The position numbers and the translations under genes are program-made. Source: Elephas maximus indicus (Eukaryota > Chordata > Mammalia > Proboscidea > Elephantidae). Taken from it: a stretch of DNA of 64,000 nt. Below, piece after piece: positions 25,851 through 36,482 of the stretch (its first letter is position 1; each line of letters starts with the position of its first letter). The stretch is from positions 91,070,968 to 91,134,967 of the forward strand of contig NC_064830.1 in the NCBI RefSeq assembly GCF_024166365.1, given 5' to 3'. The notes under the pieces were generated by a model. It had not been told where the DNA came from. It saw nothing but the letters and a program-made list of their open reading frames with translations, and made no database searches.

Positions 25851-26339
25851 ATTCTAGAAATTTGGAGCAATATATAATAATTTAATGCCATAGCTTGTCA
25901 CATGTTTATGTCTTATCTCCCCAAGTGATCTGAAAAGTAGTCCTTTCAGGGCGGGAACTTTGTAGATGTCTATTTATTACCTGTGTGGGAATGCTGTCAT
26001 AATCTGGCAGGAAGAGAAAAGTTCCTTTCCCAATATTGCAGAACAAGGCTTCTACTAGGGTCAGGTGGACAAGGATGGGCAAAGGAGTTAGGGGCAGAAT
26101 GTATATCTGAGTAAGAAAACCCTTTATAGAATAGGCAAAACTAGCTCCACAAAATACTCACCTATATAACTAATTATGGAATCTAGATGAGAATATCAAG
26201 TACTATGAGGGCAGTACAAGCATTTTTCATGTCATCCCAGCAAGAGATGCTCAGGTTCTGCCTGCTCACCAGCTGATTACCAGTCTGGCTCCACCACAGG
26301 GATGTGATCTTAGTAAGGGTGTTACAATCCCACCCTAAT

Positions 26340-26460
26340 CCTCTTTAACATAAAATTATAATCTCAAAATGGAGGACAACCACACAACGCTGGGAATCAT
26401 GGCCCAGCCAAATTGATACTTTTTTGGGGGGACATAATTCAATCCATGACAATGGGTAGG
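26340..26460 (-). mobile_element. MaLR-like LTR end fragment
   Basis: Cacaacgctgggaatcatgg, cccagccaaattgatac and ggggggacataattcaatcc also occur at the end of the LTR at 28593-29107, so the two belong to one family. Confidence 0.5.
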
Positions 26461-26616
26461 AAGAGAACTTAGGGGTACAGGGTAGAAGTGATAAGGACTC
26501 AGACATGAGAGTGGCAAAAAGGCCAAGACCCCTAAGATGAAATGTCATCTATTTCATAATTAACATGCATGTGTTGTCTAATGCCAATCCCAAACATGTT
26601 TACTTAAATAAATGTT

Positions 26617-26777
26617 GTTGTTGTTAGGTGTCAACAAGTTAGTTCCAACTCATAGCAACCCTGTAGTTCAGAGTAGAACTGCCCCATAGGGTTTCCAAGG
26701 AGCAGCTGGTGGGTTTGAACTGCTTACCCTTTGGTTAGCAGCTGAGCTCTTAACCACTGTGCCACCAGGGCTCCACT
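26617..26777 (-). mobile_element. AfroSINE, minus orientation
   Basis: Gttccaactcatagcaaccc tail, ctgccccatagggtttccaa body and gttagcagctgagctcttaa head are in reverse order, ending ccaccagggctcc. A short GTT repeat precedes it, as in RTE tails. Confidence 0.92.
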
Positions 26778-26834
26778 TAAATAACTAGACACACAAATAT
26801 CTCTGTGGGATTCGTTTTCATAAGGCTACTTATC

Positions 26835-27470
26835 TTAAGCTGGGCTCTCTAGAGAAGCAAAACTAGTGAAGCGTATATGTATGTGTGTGTGTGTGTATTG
26901 TGTGTGTGTATGGAGAGAGAAATTTAAGTCAAGGAAATGGCTCACATGGTTGTGGAGGCTGGCAAGTCCCAAAGTCCACGGGACAGGTGTCATCTGGAGG
27001 CTTCTCCTGACTCATGTAGTTGCAGGGGCTGATGAACCCAGAATTGGCAGGTCAGACAGCAGATTGCTGGCTCACAGGTTAGTGGAAGATGGCGAATCCC
27101 AAAGTCAGCAGGTCAGATGACAGGCTACTGGCTCAAATGGCTGTGGAGCTGGTGAATCCCAAAATCAGGAGGCCAGATAACAAACTGCTGGCTCAAAACC
27201 CAAGAACCAGAGGTCAGATGATGATGAGCCAGAAACAGGATCCAGAGTAAGCAAGCAAACTTTGCAAGAACGTCAATGTATATATTGGGTTCAGGCCACA
27301 CCCCTTAGGAAACTCCCCTTACAACTGATTGGCTGATCACATCAAATCATATCATGGAAGTGATTACCTTATTTTACTTATGGATATCACAAAGTGGAGG
27401 ATAATTACACAATACTGAGAATCATGACCTGGCCAAGTTGACAAAGAGCATTAACCATCACACTACTCCA
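26835..27470 (-). mobile_element. LTR-like element with a GT microsatellite
   Basis: This repeat runs from ctgggctctctagagaagc to ggccaagttgacaaagagc. It shares its last 50 bp with the other MaLR-like LTRs nearby. An internal (GT)n-type microsatellite is at about 26878-26910. Short near-repeats of ctggctcaaatggctgtgg type occur at 27050-27190. Confidence 0.55.
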
Positions 27471-27521
27471 GTTATTAATGGCTTATAAATTGTACCATCA
27501 GATAGGAGTGTCTGGTAAGAT

Positions 27522-27737
27522 TGTTGTTGGTGGTAGTAGTGGCTGTTGAGTTGATTCTGACTCACGGTGACCTCATGTGTGCAGAGTAAAACTCCTGCAT
27601 AGCATTTTCAAGGCTGTGACCATTTGGAAGCCAATCACCAGGACTGTCTTCCGAGGTGCCTTTTGGTGGGTTTGAACCCCCAACCTTTCAGCTACTAGTG
27701 GAACACTTAACTGTTTGCACCACCCAATGACTCCTCT
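27522..27737 (-). mobile_element. AfroSINE, long form, minus orientation
   Basis: Gttgattctgactcacggtg tail, then gaagccaatcaccaggactg middle segment typical of the longer form, then a decayed head ending caccacccaatgactcc. Confidence 0.85.
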
Positions 27738-27899
27738 AGTAAGAACAGTTGTGGAAAAATAAATAAAAAAACAAAAAGAGTTCAGAAAATATGTACAGTA
27801 AAGGTCTAACCTTGCCGAAAGAGAGATTTGGCCTTTGCCCTTATGTCCTAGAAGGTGATCTCTAGGTTCTTAGAATATCCTAAACAAAACAAAACAAAA

Positions 27900-28053
27900 A
27901 AACCCAGTGCCGTCAAGTCGATTCCAACTCATAGCGACCCTATAGGACAAAGTAGAACTGCCCCATAGAGTTTCCCAGGAGCGCCTGGCAGATTCGAACT
28001 GCTGACCCTTTGGTTAGCAGCCATAGCACTTAACCACTAGGCCACCAGGGTCT
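27900..28053 (-). mobile_element. AfroSINE, minus orientation
   Basis: Gccgtcaagtcgattccaac, ctgccccatagagtttccc and ttggttagcagccatagcac are in order, ending ccaccagggtc. It is one of the better-preserved copies. Confidence 0.93.
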
Positions 28054-28109
28054 TTGTTTACTCCTGTACCTTGGGTCATACCAGATAGTCTTACTAACAG
28101 TAATGACTC

Positions 28110-29560
28110 AGAGCAGGGATTTTGGGCCACTGTAAAAGGGTAGTGTAGTAGTAATAGCATCAGAACATGTTCAAATTCAGAGGGGATAATGAGAATCAAG
28201 TTCAGCCCAGAGCTGATTCCCATGAGGTGGATGTCAGACAGACCTCCACTCTCCAACCCTTTACCAATTCTGAAGCCAGCCGTCCCTCCCATGGCACTCT
28301 CGACTTCTCTTCTGGGTTCGATAATCCGTTGCAATGGCCGCACAGAACTCACAGACCATTACTTACAGTTAAGTGATTTATTAAGGAAGTAATGGTACAA
28401 CTCAGGATCAGGATCAACAGGCTACAACTCAGGATCACGATCAAGAAGCATGCAGGCAATCTCCCTCCTTCAAAGCAGGACAGCTGTCAACTTGCCTCGA
28501 CAATGCAGGCCTCCTCTCAGCCCCCTGAGGACAGGCCTCCTCTCAGCCCCCTGAGGACAGGACTCCTCTTAGCTCCCTCAGGACAGGTTCCCTGTCCTAA
28601 TTATCTAGTGCTGCTATAACAGAAATATCACAAGTGGATGGCTTTAACAAAGAGAAATTTATTCTCTCACAGTCTAGTAGGCTACAAGTACAAATTCAGG
28701 ATGTCCGCCACAGGGGAAGTCTTTCTCTTTCTGTTGGCTCTGGGAGGTCTTTGTCATCAATCTTCCGCTTGTCCAGGAGCTTCTCCATGCAGGAACCCCA
28801 GGTCCAAAGGATGCACTCTGCTCCCAGTGCTGCTTTCTTGGTGGTATGAGGTCCCCATGTCTCTGCTCGCTTCTCTCTTTCATATCTCGAGAGATTGGCT
28901 CAAGACACAACCCAATCTTGTAGATTGAGTCCTGCCTCATTAACATAACTGCCGCTAATCCCATCTCATCAACATCGTAGAGACAGGATTTACGACACAT
29001 AGGGAAATCACAGCAGATGACAAAATAGTGGGCAATCACACAATACTGGGAATCATGGCCAGCCAAGTTGACAGATATTTTGGGGGGACACACTCCAATC
29101 CATGACACTCCCCTCGGTCCTACTGTCTGTCTCCACTGACTCTGCCATAGGCCCCCTTCCAGGCCTGTCACCACCAGCTCTGCCACTGGGCCCCTTCTTG
29201 CCGTCTTCGATGTTACAGCACTTGACTTGTGTTACAGGTCTTTTAGGAGGTTCCTTGCCTCTTCTCTCTCTCTGCTTCTTCTCTCTTTTTCCTTCTTTCT
29301 GTTTTTCCCTGCAGCTTCTTGATCCTGTCTGTCTGAAAAACCTCTATGGGGTTGGCCGCATATATACACAAACTCTGCATCAATTTCAAGTCATGACCCT
29401 CCCACTATGGCCATGAAAGGGCCAAACCCCTACTAGGCCACAGACACTTTATTTGCATAGTCTATTGGCCAGTCTCCACAAGATGCATATGTAGCCCAGG
29501 ACCAGACAAAAATACCAAAACCAAATTGTTTACCGCTTATGCAGGAAATGTCAATCAACC
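28110..29560 (-). mobile_element. ERV-type LTR (family A), split by a nested MaLR-like LTR
   Basis: 28110-28592 matches the LTR at 31545-32350 segment by segment (gctgattcccatgaggtgg, ctcccatggcactctcg, gaactcacagaccattac, tttattaaggaagtaatgg). The sequence resumes after the nested element at 29108 and continues to about 29560. The reversed AATAAA places the element on the minus strand. A 26-bp unit is tandemly repeated three times at 28506-28583. No retroviral coding sequence is attached. Confidence 0.6.
28593..29107 (-). mobile_element. MaLR-like LTR nested in the family A LTR
   Basis: It begins TGTCCTAATTATCTAGTGC, contains gagaaatttattctctcac and ends ccatgaca. The flanking pentamers ttccc and ctccc are consistent with a 5-bp duplication. 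Confidence 0.65.
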
Positions 29561-29689
29561 TGGACAAAAGTAACAAATCCTCTGGGGTAGAAAACTAGGG
29601 CAAATGTAACTCCACAGAGTTTAGGGGAGAAATCTCTCAATCTGTTTTTTCTAAAGAACCAAAGCAAAAGGCCACATAAAGGAACTCAT

Positions 29690-30185
29690 TTCACCACAGT
29701 CACATAGTATCAGCTCAGCCTCTGGAGGGTCTGGAGACTAAGGCCAGCAATGTGTGCAGTCAATCATGTTTACATGACTGCGACCCACTGAAAACTTTGG
29801 ACACCAAGGTGTAGGTGACCTGTGGTTGGCAATACTCCATGTATACTGTCACTCATCATTGCTGGGAAAGTAAGTGCTGTCCCCACAGTTCCACTGGGAA
29901 AGGACAACTGGAAGCTGTATGCTTGGAACCCTCCTGGATCCTACCCTATATATTGCTTTCTTTGGCTAATTTTAATCTGCATCCATTCATTTTAATAAAC
30001 TGTAACCATGAGTATAACAGTTTTCAGTGAGTTCTGGGAATCCTTCTAGTGAATTATCAAAAATTAAGGTAGTCTTGGAGACCCATGAACTTGCAATAGG
30101 TGTCAGAAGTGAGAATGGTCTTGGGGATCCCTGAACTTGCTTTGGATATCAGAAGTGAGGGTGGTCTTGGGGACTCCCAAACATT
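29690..30185 (+). mobile_element. ERVL-type LTR
   Basis: Gtaagtgctgtccccacag, ggctaattttaatctgcatcc, aataaactgtaaccatgag and tataacagttttcagtgag are typical of ERVL/MLT2-type LTRs. The last part (ggtgtcagaagtgag) is repeated at 30099 and 30148. Confidence 0.55.
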
Positions 30186-30531
30186 TCAACATGTGTCTCC
30201 TTCCTTTGAGTCAGGTTGGCAGAGCACTTCCTAACAGGATAGTCTTAATTATTTGAATTCCTAAAAAATGTGAAAGACAGAGGAAACATTGAAGAAGGTC
30301 AAGAGGGCTACCTAGTGACATCTTCCAGATATGAACCTCAGAGAATAAAAATAGATTGTTATCCTGGGTGCAAATGTTATCACCTGGGGTGTGAGACATG
30401 AAAACCTGCCTCAGCTAGAGTTGTTGGAAAGGAATCTTGCATCACTGGAGAAACACGGGCAGAAATGAGAAAAATAGACTATCAATACATATTTGTGTAT
30501 AATTACTTAAAATAGCCTCTAGATGTCCTTG

Positions 30532-30939
30532 TGTATTATGGATTGAACTGTGTCCCCCCAAAGTATGTATCATAAATCCTAACCTCTGCCTGTGGTTATA
30601 ATCCCATTTGTGAATGGGTTGTGTTTGTTACATTAATGAGGCAGGATTAGGGTGTATCTTGAGTCAGTCTCTTTTGAGATATAAAGAGATTAAGCAAGCA
30701 AGAGAGAGACAGCAGAGATGAGAGAAGAGAGATGCCAAGGCATGTGAAGACTGCCCAGTAGCAGAAGATAAGAGACAAGGACCTTCCTCCAGAGCTGACA
30801 GAGAAAGAAAGCCTTTCCCTAGAGCCAACACCCTGAATTTGGACTTGTAGCCTCCTAAAGTATGAGAAAATAAATTTCTATTTGTTAAAGCAAACCATTT
30901 GTGGTATTTCTGTTATAGCAGCACTAGATAACTAAGACA
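30532..30939 (+). mobile_element. MLT1-type LTR
   Basis: It begins TGTATTATGGATTGAACTG and ends ataactaagaca, with aataaatttctatttg before the end. It is purine-rich in the middle (agagagacagcagag). Confidence 0.7.
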
Positions 30940-31029
30940 TTATGTTATCTAGGACATTTATCTAGTGAGATCAAAGAATACATATATATACACACACATA
31001 TACACATATGTAAACGTACATATATAAAA

Positions 31030-31184
31030 ACCAAACCCATTGCCATCAAGTCAATTCTGACTCATAGCAACCCTATAGGACAGTAGAACTGCCTCATAGG
31101 GTTTCCAAGGAGCAGCTGGTGGATTCGAACTGCCAATCTTTTGGTTTACAGCCACATGCTTAACTACTGTGCCACCAGGGCCCC
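31030..31184 (-). mobile_element. AfroSINE, minus orientation
   Basis: Gccatcaagtcaattctgac, ctgcctcatagggtttccaa and ccacatgcttaactactgtg are in order, ending accagggccc. Confidence 0.92.
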
Positions 31185-31193
31185 ATAAGTGTA

Positions 31194-31453
31194 GGATAAA
31201 TTCTTAGAAGTTGCTGAGTCAAAGGGTAAGATATATACATATCTACATAAAACACAAATATATAATAAAAAGATATCTTTAGATATTTTTTAAAATATAT
31301 ATCTAATATCTACATATATTTATACCTATAGATATATATCTTAGCCTTTGAATCATGCAACGTATTATCTAAACACGATAAAAATACATATATATGTATA
31401 TATGCTTGTAGCTTACCCTTTGACTCAGCAACTTCACTTCTAAGAATTTATCC
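31194..31453. repeat. Inverted repeat with AT-rich spacer
   Basis: Left arm 31194-31230 and right arm 31412-31453 are perfect reverse complements except for a 5-nt gap in the left arm. The 181-bp spacer is almost pure A+T with TATATACATAT-like repeats. The right arm runs into L1-like sequence. Confidence 0.85.
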
Positions 31454-31540
31454 AAACCTCACACTAGCACATGTCTAAAATGACATATACAAGATTATTT
31501 ACATACTGCAGCATTGCTTGTTATACAGCACTGTAAAAAC
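31454..31540 (+). mobile_element. Old L1 fragment
   Basis: Cacatgtctaaaatgacatat and tactgcagcattgcttgtta match distal L1 sequence. The element appears to resume at 32815 after the LTR and two AfroSINEs. Confidence 0.5.
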
Positions 31541-31544
31541 GGCA

Positions 31545-32350
31545 AGGAGTTGGTGTCTGACCTCTGACTTCACAAGGGGGAAGGAGAATCAAGAACAGCC
31601 AAGGCTGATTCCTATGAGGCAGAGGTCAGACATGCCTTCTCTCTCCACCATCTTTACCAATGCCTCCCACGGCACTCTCTGCTTCTCTGCTGGGTTCTAT
31701 AACTCACTGAAATGGCCACACATAACTCACAGATAATAATCACGATTATGGGGTTTATTAGGGAAGTAACAGCTTACAACTGAGGTTCAGGAACACTCAG
31801 ACTACAGTTCATCCATCAGGACAGCCTCTTTTCAGCTGTGCTCACAGGCATACCTCTCTCTGGCCCTAGGCCTCTCCCCTGCCCAGGCAAGTGTTACAAA
31901 TCTCTTTTAGCCCCTGCCAATAAGTGCCCAGAGGCACCCCACTCCACCAGTAAGCCTTGTCTCAAAAGCACTTAGCTTTCTCGCTCCGTGGGTTAGGAAG
32001 CCTGCTGAGCCAGTTCCTGCTGGTCTCTCCTCCCACCATTTGTGTGCCACCGCTCCTCACCATCTTCAGATTTACAGTTCACTCCGTCTCCTGGATCCAG
32101 GAGCTTCTCATGACAGGAATCCCGCGTCCAAAAGACGCACTCTGCACTCCTGGCTGTTCTATCTTGGTACTGGTGGGATCCTCTCTCTCTGCTCTGGAAT
32201 TGGCTCTCTTTTAAGGCAAAACTGACCAATCCACTTGGTGGTCCACAATTATGTAATTTGCACAGTCCCACCCAATCACTTGGGTGGGAGTTACAAGACC
32301 ATGACGAGAAAGGCCACACAAAAGTGATCCATAGCACCACATGCACACAC
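31545..32350 (-). mobile_element. ERV-type LTR (family A), second copy
   Basis: Matches 28110-28592 over its first half (ctgattcctatgaggcag, cctcccacggcactctct, ggtttattagggaagtaac). The right half has cttctcatgacaggaatcc and gcgtccaaaagacgcactc, shared with the nested MaLR-like LTR at 28760-28820. It lies on the minus strand by the reversed AATAAA. Confidence 0.6.
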
Positions 32351-32386
32351 ACACAAAAATAATAACTTCAGTGCTCAACAGAGCAA

Positions 32387-32573
32387 AACCAAATCCCTTG
32401 CCGTCGAGTCTGTTCTGATTCATGATGACTCCCTGTGTGTCACAGGAGAACTGTACTCCATAGTTTTCAATCTCATGGAAGTAGATTGCCAGGACTTTCT
32501 TCCATGGCACCAGTGGGTGGATTCAAATAGGTTAGTGAATGATCTTGTACAGTTTGCACCACCCAGGGACCTC
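32387..32573 (-). mobile_element. AfroSINE, diverged long form, minus orientation
   Basis: Gccgtcgagtctgttctgat tail, gaagtagattgccaggact middle and a poor head ending caccacccagggacc. It is more diverged than its neighbours. Confidence 0.8.
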
Positions 32574-32589
32574 AGTGCTCACCAAAAAC

Positions 32590-32793
32590 AAAACCTAACC
32601 CATTGCCATGAAGATGATTCCGACTCATAGCAACCCTACAGGACGGAGTAGAACTTCCCCATATGGTTTCCAAGGCTGTAATCTTTACTGAAGCAGACTG
32701 CCACATCTTTCCCCCGTGGAGTGGCTGGTGTGTTCAAACCACCAACCTTCCAATTAGCAGCCGAGCACTTAACCACTGCACCACCAGTGCTCT
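32590..32793 (-). mobile_element. AfroSINE, long form, minus orientation
   Basis: Gattccgactcatagcaacc tail, gctgtaatctttactgaagc middle, gtggagtggctggtgtgttc and cgagcacttaaccactgcac head are all present. The middle insert distinguishes it from the short form. Confidence 0.9.
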
Positions 32794-32814
32794 TAGCCAA
32801 TGCCCACCAGTAAG

Positions 32815-33135
32815 GATTAAATATAGTATACTCAGATAATGGTATACCATGAGGACAGGAAGAACAAGAAAACTAATGACAGGGAACAATCTCCAAGATA
32901 CATTAAGTGCAAACAATAAGGTGGAGAAAGGATATAAATTGTGCTACTATTTACACAGAAAATATAACATTTGCTTGAATATCCATGGAATATACCTGGT
33001 TAGGTATATAAGAAACTAATCATCTTGGCTATCTCTAGGGAGAAAAATGGGGTGGCTGGAAAACAAGGATGGAAGAGGCTATTCTGTGTACATGTAATGT
33101 ATTATCTACTTAAGAAATAAACGAAAACTTTTTAA
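32815..33135 (+). mobile_element. Old L1 3'-end fragment
   Basis: Ccaagatacattaagtgcaaa, gctactatttacacagaaa and the following AATAAACG region resemble the end of old L1 elements. It probably continues 31454-31540. Confidence 0.5.
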
Positions 33136-33339
33136 TGAAAAGAGCATTAATAAGTCACTTAAATGGAGGTATATTAAAAAAACGGGTACACACTTAGACA
33201 AATTTTATGTATATTAAACAACTAGGTTAATGCCATAAGAACATCAAAATTAAGCCCAGTGTCAGAATTCTATCACCAACCCCCCATAGATGATTCTTTT
33301 TTTTTAATGCTATAATGCCAACTCATTAACACACAAAAT

Positions 33340-33632
33340 ACAAGAATGAACAAACCAGCCTTAGAAGAAGTAAAACCAGAATGCTCCGTATAAGCCAAGA
33401 TGGCAAGACTTCGGCTTGCTCACTTTGGACACATCGCCAGGGGAAAAACCAGTCGATAGAAAAGGACATCATGGTTGGTAAAGTGGAGGTTCAGCAAAAA
33501 AGGAGGAACCTTCAATGAGATGGAACGACGCAACAGAAAAAACAATAGACTCAAACATACCAATGATCATGAAGATGGTGTTGGTCTGGGCAACAGTTTC
33601 ATTCTGTTATATATGAGGTGGCTACGCATAGG
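33340..33632 (+). mobile_element. RTE LINE 3' end
   Basis: Cagccttagaagaagtaaaa, ctcactttggacacatcgcc and catggttggtaaagtggagg match the RTE 3' region. The terminal gggtcgctatgagtc part is decayed. Confidence 0.8.
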
Positions 33633-33639
33633 GAGGAAA

Positions 33640-33805
33640 CCCTGGTGGCACAGTGGCTAAGAGTTAGGGCTGCTTACCAAAAGGTCTGCAGTTTGAATGC
33701 ACCAGGTGCTCCTTGGAAACTCTATGGGGCAGTTTTACTCTGCTCTGTAGCGTCACTGTGAGTCCGAATCGACTCCTGAAGGCAGTGGGTTTGTTTTTTT
33801 GGGGG
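33640..33805 (+). mobile_element. AfroSINE, short form
   Basis: Ctggtggcacagtggctaag head, tatggggcagttttactctg body and gcgtcactgtgagtccgaat tail, ending in T/G runs. Confidence 0.93.
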
Positions 33806-33954
33806 GGAGTGGGTTTGTTTTTTTTTTTGGTTTATGCGTAGGGAGCAGGCTTCCTCCAGGGCAACTAACAGCAAGAAGACATTTACCACGGGTTTGGTTC
33901 TAGATAGGCAGGTACCTAAAATGCATGATTTTAGTCACCCAGAAAAGAGACTTG

Positions 33955-34296
33955 TGTTGGCGAAGAATGCTGAATAATACCATGGACTGCCAGAAAAAAC
34001 AATCTGTCTTGGAAGAAGTACAGCCAGAATGCTCTTTAGAAAGAAGTAAGGATGGCAAGATTTCATCTCAGATACTTTGAACATGTCATCAGGAGGGACT
34101 AGTCCCTGGAGAAGACATCAAGCCTGGTAAAGTGGAGGATTAGCAAAAAAGAGTAAGACTCTCAACTAGGTGGACTGACACAGTGGCTGCAACAATGGGC
34201 TCAAACATAACCATTAGGCGCAGGACCCGGCTGGTTTCGTTTCTGTCATACACTGGGTCTCTATGACTCAGAACCGACTCTACGGCATCTAACATC
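33955..34296 (+). mobile_element. RTE LINE 3' end, second copy
   Basis: Cagaaaaaacaatctgtcttgg, catgtcatcaggagggacta and gggtctctatgactcagaac are in RTE order. It lies 330 bp from the previous RTE end, in the same orientation. Confidence 0.85.
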
Positions 34297-34299
34297 TGT

Positions 34300-34445
34300 C
34301 TGCAGATGCTGAAATTCCATAGCATTCGTTTCTCTCAGCCTCATTTTCCTGATGGGTAATAGTGGCGATAGTAACTTTTGTCCTGCTTGTCGAACAGCTT
34401 TGTAAATAGGCAAGGACTTGGAAAAACGTAAAGCACCATATGAAG
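34300..34445 (+). repeat. MIR fragment
   Basis: Ctcagcctcattttcctgat and gtaataccta-like decay followed by aacagctttgtaaataggc and gtaaagcaccat fit the MIR 3' half. Confidence 0.45.
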
Positions 34446-34706
34446 ATGAGAAATTATAAAGGATGGGAAACCTCTTGGCTAAAGGAGCCTGGCAAAAATG
34501 ATTCCACTGTCTCCGCATGAGTGCGGGGCTTATGCCCGGACTCTCCCCAGCCAGAGGGTAACCTGCTCCACACCACGCCGACCTTTCAGGCCCAAGTGCC
34601 GAGGCCACGCCTCCTTGCCTTACCGAATTCTGATAGGCCCGCGGGACCGACGCGGATAAAAAACACGCGGCTGGATTGGCCAGCAGTCTCGGACCGCGGG
34701 AGGCTT

Positions 34707-34722
34707 TCTGGGAGGTGTAGTC
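34707..34722 (-). promoter_or_regulatory. ZNF143-type motif in the ZKSCAN5 promoter
   Basis: On the minus strand this reads GACTACACCTCCCAGA, fitting ACTAYRnnnCCCR, the promoter motif attributed to ZNF143. It lies just upstream of the first candidate exon. Confidence 0.5.
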
Positions 34723-34798
34723 CTCGGAGTCTCTGACTCCTGCGACTGGCGGTTCTGATACAGTTTCGGCCTGTGAACAGACTGCGGCAAGTGGTCAG
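34723..34798 (+). other. ZKSCAN5: Candidate noncoding first exon A of ZKSCAN5
   Basis: A consensus donor gtcag|gtaagt ends at 34798 just downstream of the ZNF143-type motif. The 5' limit given is arbitrary, since the start site is unknown. Confidence 0.35.
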
Positions 34799-35119
34799 GT
34801 AAGTGGTAAAGAGGTGGGAGTTTCTGGAGAGGGAGCACCGTGATTGGCGAGGGATGGGCTGAAAAACCAAAGAGTCCAAAATTAAAGACAGTAAGCATTG
34901 CCGGCTCGCAGAAAGGTGTGGCCCCACTTCGAATAGCGTATTACTAAATTTGGGCGCAGAGCCTTGCGTAGCCGGGGGGGTAAAAGACGCAAATTCCGGG
35001 GCCAATCAGACACTAGCAACTGTTGCCTCAGCAACCCATTCCATACACTTGAGGCCACGCCCCCGCCTCCACTCCAAGGCAAGGGGAGGAACTCAGGCTG
35101 TTTAAATGTCGTTGTTTTC

Positions 35120-35196
35120 TTTCCCAATTCGACTTTCCGCTTTAGTGACGCAGAACCTGTGGCTTCAGTGGACCGGAGAACGCACCGTTACGGGAG
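35120..35196 (+). other. ZKSCAN5: Candidate noncoding first exon B of ZKSCAN5
   Basis: A second consensus donor, gggag|gtaagcc, ends at 35196 in the same GC-rich block. Either or both first exons may be used. The 5' limit is arbitrary. Confidence 0.35.
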
Positions 35197-36068
35197 GTAA
35201 GCCGGGGATCCTGGCCTCTCGCCACACGGCCCGCCTGATGAGAGCTCACCCCCTCCGGGGCGGAGCCGGGCGGGTGCCTCCCTCCCGCTGCGAGACCGAG
35301 ACCTCCGGGATTCCTAGAGAGGACTCGGAAGTGTTCTCGGGGGTGGGATTTGTGGCTCAACCAGTTGGCCTGGGAAGGATTGGGCTTGCTTACTTCCGGC
35401 GAGGAAGTGTTGGGAAGTGTCAGCTTAGGTTTACTGTTTGTAAAGATCCATCTTCTCAGCCTCGGCTACGTGGAGCTGATCTTCCAGGAGAGTTCCCCAG
35501 GACCGGGCTGAGGGGAAGGGGGTTTGTGTCTGGACGCGGGTTCCGAGGAATCCAGGTCCAAATCGGTACCTATATCCCTGCTTCTCTTGGGGACCAATGA
35601 AGACTCCCCTTGGTCTGTCAGGCTCTTGTGGCTTGAAGGACAGGGCCAATTTTGAGCTTTGTAATGTTTCTGATCCCTGTTCTGACTTAAGTTTGCCTTA
35701 CAATAGAGAGAAGGAGCAGCTGCGTCTGGACTAGTTAGTAAACCTTACATTATTTATTTGAAATTTAACCTTTCTTCACCTCTTAAAAATGTGCTTTAGG
35801 TTGGCTCCAATGTCAGATTTTTATAGCTCTGCTTCAAAATTTTGTAAATGTTGGAAATAGGCTCTATTAGTAATCATTTTGTGGGTGGATTGATGGCTGC
35901 CTTGTAGTCCATATTTTAAAATTACTCCGTTCGGTGCAGATGACCACTTTGTCATCTCGCATTGCTAATAATGATTTTCAATGTGTCATCAGTAGGTTGC
36001 ACACTACTGAAGGTGCCCTTTAGAAGATCTTAAACAGCTCAAAAAGAATTTGATTGTTCTGAGTGGGA

Positions 36069-36482
36069 ATGATAATGACAGAATCCCGGGAAGTTATAGA
36101 CTTAGACCCTCCAGCTCAGACTTCACAGGAGCAGGAAGACCTTCTAATAGTGAAGGTGGAAGAAGAAGACTGCACCTGGATGCAGGAGTACAATCCACCA
36201 ACATTTGAGACTTTTTACCAGCGCTTCAAACACTTCCAATACCATGAGGCATCAGGGCCCCGGGAGGCACTCAGCCAACTCCGGGTGCTCTGCTGTGAGT
36301 GGCTGAGACCAGAGCTGCACACCAAAGAGCAGATCCTGGAGCTGCTGGTGCTGGAACAATTCCTGACCATCTTGCCTGAAGAGTTCCAGACCTGGGTGAG
36401 AGACCAGCACCCCGAAAGCGGGGAAGAGGCTGTGGCTGTGGTAGAAAATATACAGAGAGAACTTGAGGAACGCAGGCAGCAG
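36069..36482 (+). CDS. ZKSCAN5: ZKSCAN5 coding exon 1: start and SCAN domain
   Basis: Encodes 138 residues: an acidic N-terminus ([17 protein letters not shown]) and a full SCAN domain ([56 protein letters not shown]). It ends cagcag|gtgagt in phase 0. A likely 5' UTR acceptor is ccctttag at 36014-36023, though another at about 36037 is possible. Confidence 0.95.

Larger units (their letters stand above)
34500..35560 (+). promoter_or_regulatory. GC-rich promoter region of ZKSCAN5
   Basis: A CpG-rich block without TATA precedes the first coding exon by about 0.5-1.5 kb and contrasts with the AT-rich repeats on both sides. It contains a ZNF143-type motif and two good splice donors that would end noncoding first exons. 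GGAA/TTCCGG elements (for example cttccggcgaggaag near 35393) also occur. The start site cannot be fixed from sequence alone. Confidence 0.65.

Noticed and set aside
24755..25891. Two separate small protein genes
   Set aside because: Both frames are halves of one RPS26 processed pseudogene interrupted by an L1.
28110..32350. The two family A LTRs as the ends of one provirus
   Set aside because: They are in the same orientation about 3.4 kb apart, but the DNA between them consists of other LTRs, a SINE and L1 without retroviral genes, so independent solo LTRs or a local duplication are as likely.
35106..35600. A 164-aa ORF in the GC-rich block as a protein gene
   Set aside because: It lies in the ZKSCAN5 promoter, crosses a good splice donor, and has no recognisable domain; GC-rich DNA has few stops by chance.
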